NCBI GenBank assembly: GCA_964621615.1
Contig: CAZUMW010000006.1
Location: forward strand, 62,001-126,000
Length of the DNA stretch: 64,000 nt
Direction: 5' to 3'
DNA from: CAZUMW01 sp964621615
GTDB taxonomy: Bacteria > Desulfobacterota > WTBG01 > CAIYCZ01 > CAIRTM01
Shown: one piece after another, positions 8,844 to 16,967 of the stretch
How positions within the stretch are numbered: the stretch's first letter is position 1
Layout: every line of letters begins with the position of its first letter
The notes under the pieces: model-generated
The model's database searches: none
What the model saw: the letters and a program-made list of their open reading frames with translations, nothing else
What the model was told of the DNA's origin: nothing
Program-made: the position numbers and the translations under genes

Positions 8844-9737
8844 TCAGCTCTTCCAGTACCGCAATTTCCGGGCAACCTTTTCTTCTCCTGGCATCATACG
8901 CTTTTTCCCATCGCCAATTATTTCAGGTATTTTTCTTGTTTGCGACACAAGGGTTTCCAGGCCCGGCCGTGCCAGCGATGCAGCCTGATCGCTACCGTAC
9001 ATTGCCCGGTCCAGAGTTATATGCCGCTCTACTGCCACAGCCCCCATCATTGCCGCCATCACCGAAGGCGAAACGCTGGTTTCATGACCGCTGTAGCCAA
9101 CAGGGCATCCGTATCGTTCGCGCAGCACGTGTATCATATGCAGGTTCAAATCCTCTTCAGCCGCAGGATAGGTGGATACACAATGCATCAGCACAAAAGG
9201 ACACTGACGCTGAGCAAAAATATTCACAGCGGCATCAATATCTTCATAAGAGCTCATTCCGGTAGAAATAAACGTCATTTTTTGTTCGTCAGCAACCTCT
9301 TTCAGAAAATCGACGTAGGTTAGCATTGCAGAAGCAACTTTGTTAAATCGGCAATCAAAGCGCCGCAGCTCTCTCTGGCTGGGTATGTCCCATGACGAGG
9401 CAAACCACTCAATCCCGACCTTCCTGCAATAGGCGTCAATATCCTCATAGTCCTGCAGTGACAATTCGAGGGCTTCTTTTTGCTCTCGTTGCGTGGCACC
9501 CCACGGGCTTTCGCGAAACTCTGCCAGCTGTTCCGGTGTATATACAATATCGATGGTTCTTTTTTGAAATTTCACGGCATCACACCCTGCGGAACTGGCC
9601 ATATCGATCAGCTGCCTGGCAATATCCACGCTCCCGTTGTGGTTAATGCCTATTTCGGCAATAATAAATACACGCGCCGGGATCGGTACGGGAGCCTGCT
9701 GGACCAAATCGTTCCACAGCCCATTACTGTGCGTCAT
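8844..9737 (-). CDS. neuB: NeuB-family nonulosonic acid synthase (no SAF domain)
   Basis: The 297-residue protein carries the NeuB signature IIAEIGINHNGS, the substrate segment CDAVKFQKR, STYPA and VERHITLDRA near the end. It would condense phosphoenolpyruvate with an N-acyl-mannosamine-like sugar. The ATG at 9737 is preceded by GGAGG five bases away; an upstream GTG lacks such a site. It ends just after the catalytic barrel and lacks the C-terminal antifreeze-like SAF domain found in classical bacterial NeuB and in the second copy at 32175-33188. It forms a tight unit with the KdsC-like phosphatase. The exact sugar (KDN, sialic, legionaminic or other) cannot be told. Confidence 0.85.
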   Translation of the reverse strand: MTHSNGLWNDLVQQAPVPIPARVFIIAEIGINHNGSVDIARQLIDMASSAGCDAVKFQKRTIDIVYTPEQLAEFRESPWGATQREQKEALELSLQDYEDIDAYCRKVGIEWFASSWDIPSQRELRRFDCRFNKVASAMLTYVDFLKEVADEQKMTFISTGMSSYEDIDAAVNIFAQRQCPFVLMHCVSTYPAAEEDLNLHMIHVLRERYGCPVGYSGHETSVSPSVMAAMMGAVAVERHITLDRAMYGSDQAASLARPGLETLVSQTRKIPEIIGDGKKRMMPGEEKVARKLRYWKS

Positions 9738-9863
9738 GTCACCCTCCTTCACTCCATCAGTTTATTTTTAGTGCCAGCCCTTCAGCAAATTCACCATATA
9801 AGTCAGAAGATACAGAAAATCGAAACGAACCTGTACGGCTGTGCAAAAATGATTTCTTTCGGG

Positions 9864-10946
9864 CTATCTCATTGCCTTGCGCACGCTTTTCATAACTCTC
9901 ATCTTCACCTGCTTCAGTTTTTGCGGAAAATGGCTTTTTGCTCCCGGTGAAATATTAGCATGAATATGGTCAAAAGCCTTACGCGGAGAAAAATGCACAA
10001 GCGCTTCTATCTGCTGTAGCAGTTTTTGGTACCGCTTAGGCTCAGCAGAGGTGCTCCATAACGGGGCAGCATCAGAAGAAACCGTATTGATCCCCAGTTT
10101 TTGCAGAAGCGGGAAAGTACACTGTTCAATAAAAGAAAGCTCCTGCCTTGTCAGAAGCCTTTCGTACCGCCCGGCAGGACTCATAAAGGTTCCGGCATAA
10201 TAATTATAATGAACCGCTTTGTCGGACAAACAATCCGCAAAGCACGTTTCCGGCAGATCGAGAAGGCGGGACATCTTTCTGCAATTATCGGCATCTCCCT
10301 GTATCAGCTTGTTAAAATAAAAAAGGCTGACTGCGTCCGGCCATCTCGCTTTTAATTCCATATATGCCAGTGCAGTATAAATCCACATGAGGGTGAAATA
10401 TTCAAGGCGCTGTTGTGCAACATGATTTCTGTCGGGATAGGATTGCCAGTAGACTGCATGGCATACAGCCTCTCGTGGATCTCTCAAAACAACAATCAAA
10501 TGAAGATTGTGAATAAAAGCCCTGTATTCAGCAAAATTTCGTTCAGCGTGGATATCGTTTACGGCCCATGCCTGGGAGCCCTGTTCCTGCGCATACACAT
10601 CAAGAGCAGCGCTGAACAGCTCAAGAGGATGGCGAAACTTTTGGGGCATCGCCAAATATATCTGATCGAATTCTGCCCGAAAATAATCAATTGGACGGCT
10701 GTACCCTGTTGCGTGCTCATCGATTTTTCTTTTCTGATACAAATATTTCCAAAGAATATTTTTTTTCTGCAGGTGCTTAAACGGGTACCAACGCTCATAA
10801 AACACATGGAACAGTCCGTCGATCGGCAGGCCGGCGACTGTGCGGTGCTCGCGGTACAGGATGTTTGCAAGGGTGCTTTTCCCGCAGCGCCCGGGACCTC
10901 CGATGATGAATCGTTTTTTATTGTGAGATTTCTGCTTGTTGTCCAA
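9864..10946 (-). CDS. P-loop sulfotransferase-like protein
   Basis: The 360-residue protein has an N-terminal phosphate-binding loop FIIGGPGRCGKSTL and, near residue 128, LIVVLRDPREAVCHAVYW. The latter resembles the 3'-PAPS-binding segment of sulfotransferases. It may transfer sulfate to a glycan, or be a related kinase-like P-loop enzyme, since the loop is closer to Walker A than in typical sulfotransferases. Only a TTG start (10946) is available before the P-loop, because an in-frame stop lies just upstream; no strong ribosome site is seen. It lies between the kinase fusion and NeuB in the glycan operon. Confidence 0.6.
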   Translation of the reverse strand: MDNKQKSHNKKRFIIGGPGRCGKSTLANILYREHRTVAGLPIDGLFHVFYERWYPFKHLQKKNILWKYLYQKRKIDEHATGYSRPIDYFRAEFDQIYLAMPQKFRHPLELFSAALDVYAQEQGSQAWAVNDIHAERNFAEYRAFIHNLHLIVVLRDPREAVCHAVYWQSYPDRNHVAQQRLEYFTLMWIYTALAYMELKARWPDAVSLFYFNKLIQGDADNCRKMSRLLDLPETCFADCLSDKAVHYNYYAGTFMSPAGRYERLLTRQELSFIEQCTFPLLQKLGINTVSSDAAPLWSTSAEPKRYQKLLQQIEALVHFSPRKAFDHIHANISPGAKSHFPQKLKQVKMRVMKSVRKAMR

Positions 10947-11083
10947 TGTGACGTGTAATTAATGATACGCGTGCCGCGAATACCCGTTAAAAAAAGCCCC
11001 GAACATTTCATTACTGCCACACATGACATAAAACAATTTCGCGCAGAAGCAATGTATCGCTTTCCTGAACCGCCCCAGCGCTC

Positions 11084-12571
11084 CTACAGGTAGCGCTTGC
11101 TCATCAGCGGAATAACCTCTTCTCCAAGATCTTTTAATATGCGGGCGGCAATTTCAGCTGCGGTCTCATGCGGGCGGCGCTGGTTAACATCGATAACAAC
11201 TGCCGGCAGCTTTGTTTTATGCAAAAATGCTGTGAACGCTTTCTGGTATTTATCAATATCTTCTTCCGAAAGTTCCTGTTTCCGCATGAACACAAAGCGG
11301 GGGTTATCGCGCACAAAAAAGGCAAGGCGCGGCCGTCGCAGCAAAAGTGCATTCACAAACCGTATTTTACCCAGAGGGGTGCGGGCATATTTTTTTTTAA
11401 CGAGATTTTTTATCCATGTGTCATAAACATATCTGTCGGCAAGCATTATTTTATTATCACTGAAATGCCCTGCCATCAGACGATTGACACCTATATCGTA
11501 GCGCAGTTCACCTTTTATGAGGCTCCAGCTCCATCTTAAGGACCAGATATTTTTCAATGCAGGCGGAATATGCTTCCATACCGCCTTGAGAAAGCGTCGA
11601 AACGCTCGCGGGCGGTACTGCGCCTTCATCGACGATTCTTTTCCCCCTTTTTCCTTTTTTGCAGGTTTAATTGCTTTTGGAATCCTCCATTCGGAAACAT
11701 GGTGAAAAAAAACAAACGGCACGGGAAATCGAGAAAAAATAGCACCGATCTCCTCGCTTATGGTCGTCTTGCCCACCCCGTCGGCTCCATGGAGGGTAAA
11801 AAGCAGAGGGTTGTGTCGATGGACAAAAAAAAGATAGGTAAATAACCATTTTTCAAGTTTCTTTTTAAAAAAATAACATTTGCCTCTAATCTTCTTTCCA
11901 ATCGCTGTATGGTTTCGCCCCATCTTTCCCGGCAAAATGATACGCAAACGCTGCTGCAACTGCCCGGCATTATGCGGGGAACGAATGGCGGATTTAATAT
12001 CCTCTGCAGACAGACCGGTCCGGGAGTTCACAAAATCGCAAATTTTTTGACCGTGATCAGCAAAAAGCGCGTCAATCTGAGCGGCATACACGTGTAGCTT
12101 TTTCCGGCGCAGCCCCTGAAGAAAAAGCAACAGAAAACGCCAGTGCGGCACAGGCACCGGAAGCCCCTGACCGCTGATCTGTTTTTCTATATCATGGGAA
12201 TAAAAAGAAAGCCTTTTGCTGAACACAAGGCCGGGGTGTATTTCATAATACACCCAGTTTCTGCATCCTGCGCTACCGGGCACATCAAAAAGTGCAATGT
12301 TCAGCCCGCGCTCATGCTTCCTGCTAATAATAACCAGATTGTGCTTGCCCGCAAGAAATTCCATTTTGGAACAAAAAGCAATCCACTGCGTTTCTGGCAA
12401 CAGCACATCAACATCAAAAGGAGCGGTATCCGGCAACGCCTCATAGTCGCGCACAAAGATGCATTCCGGGAATTCCCCTTCCCAGTCAGTAGCGGACAAA
12501 TCCCGGTGAAAATTTTTTAAAGATTCAGAGAAGGCAGTTGTGCGTAGCGGCTTTTCCAAAGCTTCCTTCAC
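11084..12571 (-). CDS. Nucleotidyltransferase-like plus thymidylate-kinase-like fusion
   Basis: The 495-residue protein has two parts. Residues 35-200 contain FVRDYEALPDTAPFDVDVLL, a D-x-D arrangement like nucleotidyltransferase-fold proteins in glycan loci. Residues 255-490 contain a Walker A loop HGADGVGKTT (261-270) and an ADRYVYD motif typical of thymidylate-kinase-like P-loop kinases. Such fused kinases occur in polysaccharide loci, and a role in phosphorylating a sugar or lipid precursor is plausible but unproven. A GTG at 12571 is the apparent start and no clear ribosome site precedes it. The linker around 205-245 is very basic and may be membrane-associated. Confidence 0.6.
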   Translation of the reverse strand: MKEALEKPLRTTAFSESLKNFHRDLSATDWEGEFPECIFVRDYEALPDTAPFDVDVLLPETQWIAFCSKMEFLAGKHNLVIISRKHERGLNIALFDVPGSAGCRNWVYYEIHPGLVFSKRLSFYSHDIEKQISGQGLPVPVPHWRFLLLFLQGLRRKKLHVYAAQIDALFADHGQKICDFVNSRTGLSAEDIKSAIRSPHNAGQLQQRLRIILPGKMGRNHTAIGKKIRGKCYFFKKKLEKWLFTYLFFVHRHNPLLFTLHGADGVGKTTISEEIGAIFSRFPVPFVFFHHVSEWRIPKAIKPAKKEKGGKESSMKAQYRPRAFRRFLKAVWKHIPPALKNIWSLRWSWSLIKGELRYDIGVNRLMAGHFSDNKIMLADRYVYDTWIKNLVKKKYARTPLGKIRFVNALLLRRPRLAFFVRDNPRFVFMRKQELSEEDIDKYQKAFTAFLHKTKLPAVVIDVNQRRPHETAAEIAARILKDLGEEVIPLMSKRYL

Positions 12572-12602
12572 AATTTACGAAACAGTTATAGCCTAACTAA
12601 CC

Positions 12603-12661
12603 TGTGCAATTCTTCACCAGTACGTTTCCACAAAAAACAGTCGCCTTAACGGAATTGCACA
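12603..12661. repeat. Inverted repeat in the 12572-12852 gap
   Basis: TGTGCAATTC at 12603-12612 is exactly complementary to GAATTGCACA at 12652-12661, which gives a 10-bp stem around a 39-base loop. It lies in a 281-base gap between two operon genes. The rest of the gap shows no supported gene. It may be an mRNA processing structure or a remnant of a small repeat. Confidence 0.5.
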
Positions 12662-12852
12662 TTCCACTAACTTTGCCGGGAGGATGAAGTGAAATGTGTA
12701 TCCCAGAAGCCCCCATGGCGGGTGGCAGAGAAAGGCAAAAAGCCATGAAGGTTTCTGTTCGAAACCAAAAATCGCTCAGCCCGGGTATAATTGAGAAGCA
12801 TACCACCGGACACAAAAAACCGAGGGGGGACCGTCGGGGGAAAACAAAAAAA

Positions 12853-14304
12853 TCAGAAAGCACCTAGCACATTTTTTTTCTTATCTTCGAATTCCATATG
12901 ACAAATAAGCTGGTTATCATCCAATTCCAAGCCAAGCTTATCCCTGATTTTTATCAGATGATATAATGTTTCTTCCATGAGCTGCTCCCGGGTCAGCCCA
13001 GTCATGTTCAAATTCAGGTATTGCCGTTCGCCTATATTGAGAAGGTACTGCTCTTCATTGGTTATATATCCGCTTTCCAAAGCATAGTTATACATTGCGG
13101 TTCCGGGCAGGGGGACCAGAAACCCAACCCCCGGGAAAATATCAGCATCATAGCAAACATCAAATGTTTCTTTTAAGGTTTCTTCATTTTCTTCTGGATA
13201 GCCGAGAACCAAACTGGTATTGGAAATAATCCCGGCAGTATCAAGTATACGCTTCTGAACAATAAAATCATTCGGAGCAATGTTTTTATTCATTGCGCCC
13301 AAAATCTTCGGACTGCCTGATTCAAGTGAATAATTAAGCTGCAGGCACCCGGCATCTCGCAACTTTTTGGCGAAATCTTCATCCCCTTCTTTCAGAAATC
13401 CAACACGAACATTTGCCTGGAACGTTATGCCAAGATTTTCTTTAAGCAAAGCATCGACAAAGGGAAGCGCTTGTGTCACCGAAAAAAAACTCAACTCATC
13501 GAGGAAAAACAGGAAATTGATATTGTATGTCTTTTTCAGAAATTTCATTTTTTCAATAATATATTCGGCTGAATTGGTCCGGAAAGGATTTTCTTTATAA
13601 TATAAACTATTAAAACAAAATGTGCAGCGATATGGACAGCCGCGACTTGTATGAATCTGAAAAGCACGGAAATCCTTGAGGTAGCCATAGAGGCGCTTAT
13701 TATTAAAATGAGTGGCTGACTGGATATAGGCCTCCACATCAAATCGCTCCCAGAGGGGGAAAAATTTTTTATCGAGGTCGCGCTCGACCTGACGAGAGGG
13801 ATTACGAACCAATCTTCCCTCTTGCATATATGCAATACCATCAATATTCTCAACGCTTTCTCCTGCCTTAAGGCAGTCAAGGATGCTAACGAATGTTGCT
13901 TCCCCCTCCCCTACAACAGCAAAATCGACTGGGTTGTTCTGTAAAAGTATATCCGGTCGCGCAGAGGCAACAGAGTTGCCCACAACAATATACGCCTCGG
14001 GCAATGTCTTTTTCACCAAATTAATCAGCGGTTTTATAACGTTATATGCGGTCGAAAGGGTCCCCATGGCCACAACATCATAGCGGCCGTCATGAAGCAC
14101 CTTCCTTGTTTCCTCTTCAGACAACTCATCGACCTGTAAATCAAGGAGGGTACAATCATACCCCGCCCGAATGGCTTCACTCATAACTGCTGCCATTCCA
14201 ATAGGGAAATAAATTAAGGTTTTGTCCCTGGTCCAATCGGGACGGGTATTTATATTAACAAAAAGCACTCTGGGCGAACTGAGGCGACCACGTTTGCTGG
14301 GCAT
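12853..14304 (-). CDS. B12-binding-domain radical SAM protein (second copy)
   Basis: The 483-residue protein combines an N-terminal cobalamin-binding-like Rossmann region (about 12-140, with YIVVGNSVASARP and VVGEGEATF) with a radical SAM core marked by CPYRCTFC (Cys223, Cys227, Cys230). A conserved FFLDELSFF stretch follows. The architecture is that of BchE/P-methylase-like class B radical SAM enzymes. The ATG at 14304 has a GGAGGAGAA site. It is distinct in sequence from the similar gene at 4644-6113, so the locus encodes at least two such steps. The substrate is unknown; a glycan or lipid carrier is inferred from context. Confidence 0.82.
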   Translation of the reverse strand: MPSKRGRLSSPRVLFVNINTRPDWTRDKTLIYFPIGMAAVMSEAIRAGYDCTLLDLQVDELSEEETRKVLHDGRYDVVAMGTLSTAYNVIKPLINLVKKTLPEAYIVVGNSVASARPDILLQNNPVDFAVVGEGEATFVSILDCLKAGESVENIDGIAYMQEGRLVRNPSRQVERDLDKKFFPLWERFDVEAYIQSATHFNNKRLYGYLKDFRAFQIHTSRGCPYRCTFCFNSLYYKENPFRTNSAEYIIEKMKFLKKTYNINFLFFLDELSFFSVTQALPFVDALLKENLGITFQANVRVGFLKEGDEDFAKKLRDAGCLQLNYSLESGSPKILGAMNKNIAPNDFIVQKRILDTAGIISNTSLVLGYPEENEETLKETFDVCYDADIFPGVGFLVPLPGTAMYNYALESGYITNEEQYLLNIGERQYLNLNMTGLTREQLMEETLYHLIKIRDKLGLELDDNQLICHMEFEDKKKNVLGAF

Positions 14305-14392
14305 TATTTCTCCTCCAATGAATAAACACTACAAATCACAAATCATACAACAGCGCACCAAGGGCAACTCACAACATTGCCTTTGATACACC

Positions 14393-15286
14393 TCAGGGGT
14401 ATTCATATGCTTTTTGATCATAATCCAACAATGCGAAAAGTTTAGCATTACTTTCATGATAACCCCGCTGTATGCATTTCCGATAATAAACGTTTTTATC
14501 GAGTGGTTCAAATTTTAAAAGCCCTAATCTTTCATTACAGCCGTTTATTCTGTACAGAAAAAGGCGTGTCCACCATCTGAAGCGGGCGTTTGCAAAAGGC
14601 ATCAACCTGTTAAAAAGCAATGCGCCCTTAGATACCAGCAAGGGGTACCGGGGCCGTTTGTGTTGTTTCGTTTGTGCAAGCTGTTCTCTGGATGGGGGCT
14701 CAAGGCCAACAAATCGAAACAGCTCTTTCAGAAAAGCGTGCTTGTCTTGTATAAAGTCTTCAAACAGCATGACCTTAATATCATCCGGTGAAAAGTATTG
14801 ATAAAATGTTTCAACCATTTTGTAATAATTGCATTTATCGTTCTCCGCAACATGTCTAATAAATGCCTTGTAAGACATGGTGCCACCCATTTTTATATAT
14901 ATATAGGAATACAGCGATGGAATTATTGAATATTGCGATCGGAGCAACAAAATGACTTTTGATGGTTTCCCCATCTCTTTGATGGTTTTCGCCATGGTAT
15001 AATCATCATACATGGCTTTGCCAGGCCGTAAATGAATAAGAGTTTTTTGAGTAATTTCGCAAGATTTTAAAGAGCGGATGTACTGCTGATGTCTGATTAT
15101 ATTGTTGTCACTAAGGGATATATAGTTAAGCGCCTGCCCATAAAGCGGATATATTGTACGCTGAAAATATGTCGATCCAGCTCGGTTATAATGAATGTGA
15201 AAAAAGACAGGATAAGATTCCACCACAAATCCTTTCTTGAGAATTACAGCCAATTTGTTCTTAAAGAAGAAAGCCTGTGCGCTCAA
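14393..15286 (-). CDS. Sulfotransferase-family protein
   Basis: The 297-residue reading has HYNRAGSTYFQRTIYPLYG near residues 32-50, which resembles the 5'-phosphosulfate-binding loop of sulfotransferases. VILLLRSQYSIIPSLYSY follows near 110, resembling the 3'-phosphate segment. A MLFEDFIQDKHAFLKELFRFVGLEPP region matches the usual C-terminal part of the family. It probably moves sulfate from PAPS to a sugar hydroxyl. No ATG is available near the N-terminus: TTG at 15286, or GTG codons around 15223-15226 preceded by AAAGGA, are the candidates, so the start is uncertain. Confidence 0.7.
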   Translation of the reverse strand: MSAQAFFFKNKLAVILKKGFVVESYPVFFHIHYNRAGSTYFQRTIYPLYGQALNYISLSDNNIIRHQQYIRSLKSCEITQKTLIHLRPGKAMYDDYTMAKTIKEMGKPSKVILLLRSQYSIIPSLYSYIYIKMGGTMSYKAFIRHVAENDKCNYYKMVETFYQYFSPDDIKVMLFEDFIQDKHAFLKELFRFVGLEPPSREQLAQTKQHKRPRYPLLVSKGALLFNRLMPFANARFRWWTRLFLYRINGCNERLGLLKFEPLDKNVYYRKCIQRGYHESNAKLFALLDYDQKAYEYP

Positions 15287-15330
15287 GCAAACCGTATAGT
15301 AATATTTGACAGGTGTCTTTTTACCTGCCG

Positions 15331-16611
15331 TTATTCCATATCGGCGATAATGTTTTGAACAATGGGATCGAGCTCAGCATGAAGCGTGTTTATCATAGTG
15401 CTGTATAAAAAATGATTATTGTGACAGGGGTTTTTTTTATACCGCATTTTATGAAGGAAATGCATGGCTCCTGTGGGTATAGCACTGTTGACTTGCAGCG
15501 GATTGGCCCTGAGGGTTTGCACAATATCTTTTGCCACAGTCCAAAGACACGATCCTTTTTTGTAACTGCTGTAAACACTTGACATCATCTCATCAAATGC
15601 AGGATTTGTAAGGGAGAGCTGATGGTAGTTTTCAATCATGGTAAAAAGCTCTTCATGATTCTGTGGGCAATGATTGGGAATAAGCTCAATGAATGTTTTT
15701 CGTATACTGTCCTTATAACCGGCAAGGCCCCGGTTATTCAACCCATCAAGATTAATGAACGGTCTTTGCGCAATGGCAATCTGGGACAGAGTGCTTGATG
15801 TGGGACCAATGATCAGGTCTTGCTCAACAGCCCAACATCCGAATTCGAGTAATCTATCAAGCTTTACTTTCCCTTCTCGTACCATTTGTGAGTTTTCATA
15901 TTGGGATATGCTTTCCAAAGGATAAGGGCGAATACTGATGTCGTATCGATTGGGATCAAGCGCATGTATGATTCTTATATACGAGCTGAGCAGGTTCGCC
16001 TGAAACAGCATTTCTTCATCATTTGAACCGTTAAAAACAGCACACAGCGGGCTGCGCCCAGCAATATTATTCATCATGTTAAAATGTCCGACCAGCCCAA
16101 CGCGTATTCTGGTATCAGATCGGGGCTTCGGTGAACAATAACGTATAATATCAAGGCGTGGGTGGCCAACAACCATACATTTCTCGTCCATACGTTCTTT
16201 CCGGTTATACAGAAAAGAGTCTTCCCCCAACTCCTCCACACGGCGGGCAATGTGCTGCCGTGTAAAATCGCCCCACAAATAAAACCGTTCCGTCTCTTCA
16301 AACATTTCCTCATCACTGGCAATGGGTCGTTCATTACAAAACCTGTAGCTTTCCCCTCCCTCTCCAGAATAATAAAACAGGCGTGCAGCGGGATACATTT
16401 TTCGCAGGTGGGCAAGCCTGTTCATAGTTACCGTTACTGCCCCATGCGGGTTCCATAAACGAGTAGACCTCGAGTAACAGGTATTATTGCCTGCAATGTA
16501 ACACTCACAACCCATATGCTCTAATAAACGGGCAAGCACATATGCGGCACCAATGTCTCGTCTCATGATTGTGCCGTAAATCAAAATGCGGAATTTCTGT
16601 TTTTGCTTCAT
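15331..16611 (-). CDS. Surface carbohydrate biosynthesis protein, GT-B-like
   Basis: The 426-residue protein begins with ILIYGTIMRRDIGAAYVLAR and continues with a CMVVGHPRLDIIRY stretch and a later YDISIRPYP segment. This pattern occurs in proteins annotated as surface carbohydrate biosynthesis proteins, which appear to have a GT-B fold related to capsule transferases. The likely role is sugar or sugar-phosphate transfer onto a surface glycan, inferred rather than shown. The ATG at 16611 starts it. The 356-base gap upstream holds the repeat element at 16659-16927, so expression may differ from the genes before it. Confidence 0.65.
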   Translation of the reverse strand: MKQKQKFRILIYGTIMRRDIGAAYVLARLLEHMGCECYIAGNNTCYSRSTRLWNPHGAVTVTMNRLAHLRKMYPAARLFYYSGEGGESYRFCNERPIASDEEMFEETERFYLWGDFTRQHIARRVEELGEDSFLYNRKERMDEKCMVVGHPRLDIIRYCSPKPRSDTRIRVGLVGHFNMMNNIAGRSPLCAVFNGSNDEEMLFQANLLSSYIRIIHALDPNRYDISIRPYPLESISQYENSQMVREGKVKLDRLLEFGCWAVEQDLIIGPTSSTLSQIAIAQRPFINLDGLNNRGLAGYKDSIRKTFIELIPNHCPQNHEELFTMIENYHQLSLTNPAFDEMMSSVYSSYKKGSCLWTVAKDIVQTLRANPLQVNSAIPTGAMHFLHKMRYKKNPCHNNHFLYSTMINTLHAELDPIVQNIIADME

Positions 16612-16658
16612 GCCGCTGACCTCTCTAGTTTCAATGTGAGAAACAATATGTCGAACAC

Positions 16659-16927
16659 ACGTATCAAAAACATATTAAAGCATTGAGCAAAAGCCGGGTC
16701 GGGCGGGGCTTTGCGCAGCCTCCGCCAAATGAAGCATCATTGAATAGAAGGCCCGATGCCGAGCAATGAACTGCGTTACAGGCATTTTGGAGGGCTTGCC
16801 CTATGCAGCAACTTCCGCCAGGCCGTGGGTGTACTGAAGTTTAACGGCACATGCCGTTCCATAACCTCATCAGTTGTTGCGGAGGCTCTCCCCGCCCGAC
16901 CCGGCTTCGTTAAATTATTTTGGACAT
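16659..16927. mobile_element. MITE-like inverted-repeat element, long copy
   Basis: The 356-base gap between two operon genes holds an element with an 18-bp perfect inverted repeat: AAGCCGGGTCGGGCGGGG at 16691-16708 and its complement at 16890-16907. It is extended by GCCTCCGC/GCGGAGGC at 16718-16725 and 16879-16886. Its outer ends match a second, internally deleted copy at 50753-50813. The shared parts are a 21-base identical block starting at 16677 and ATTATTTTGGACA at 16914-16926. An open frame inside shows no recognisable protein. It looks like a non-autonomous mobile element. Confidence 0.7.
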
Positions 16928-16967
16928 CAGTGATATCCGAATGTATTTCAATGAACTCAGTTGCTGT

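Noticed and set aside
9130..9160. A GGTTCAAATCC stretch resembling a tRNA T-arm
   Set aside because: It lies within the conserved NeuB coding frame and no acceptor stem or anticodon arm surrounds it.
12597..12863. An 88-codon minus-strand frame between two operon genes
   Set aside because: It has low-complexity, cysteine- and phenylalanine-rich sequence, no ribosome site and overlaps the end of the radical SAM frame; the stretch is better described as a gap with an inverted repeat.
16659..16927. The long inverted-repeat element as an integron attC site
   Set aside because: The core GTTRRRY/RYYYAAC sites and integrase or cassette context were not found.
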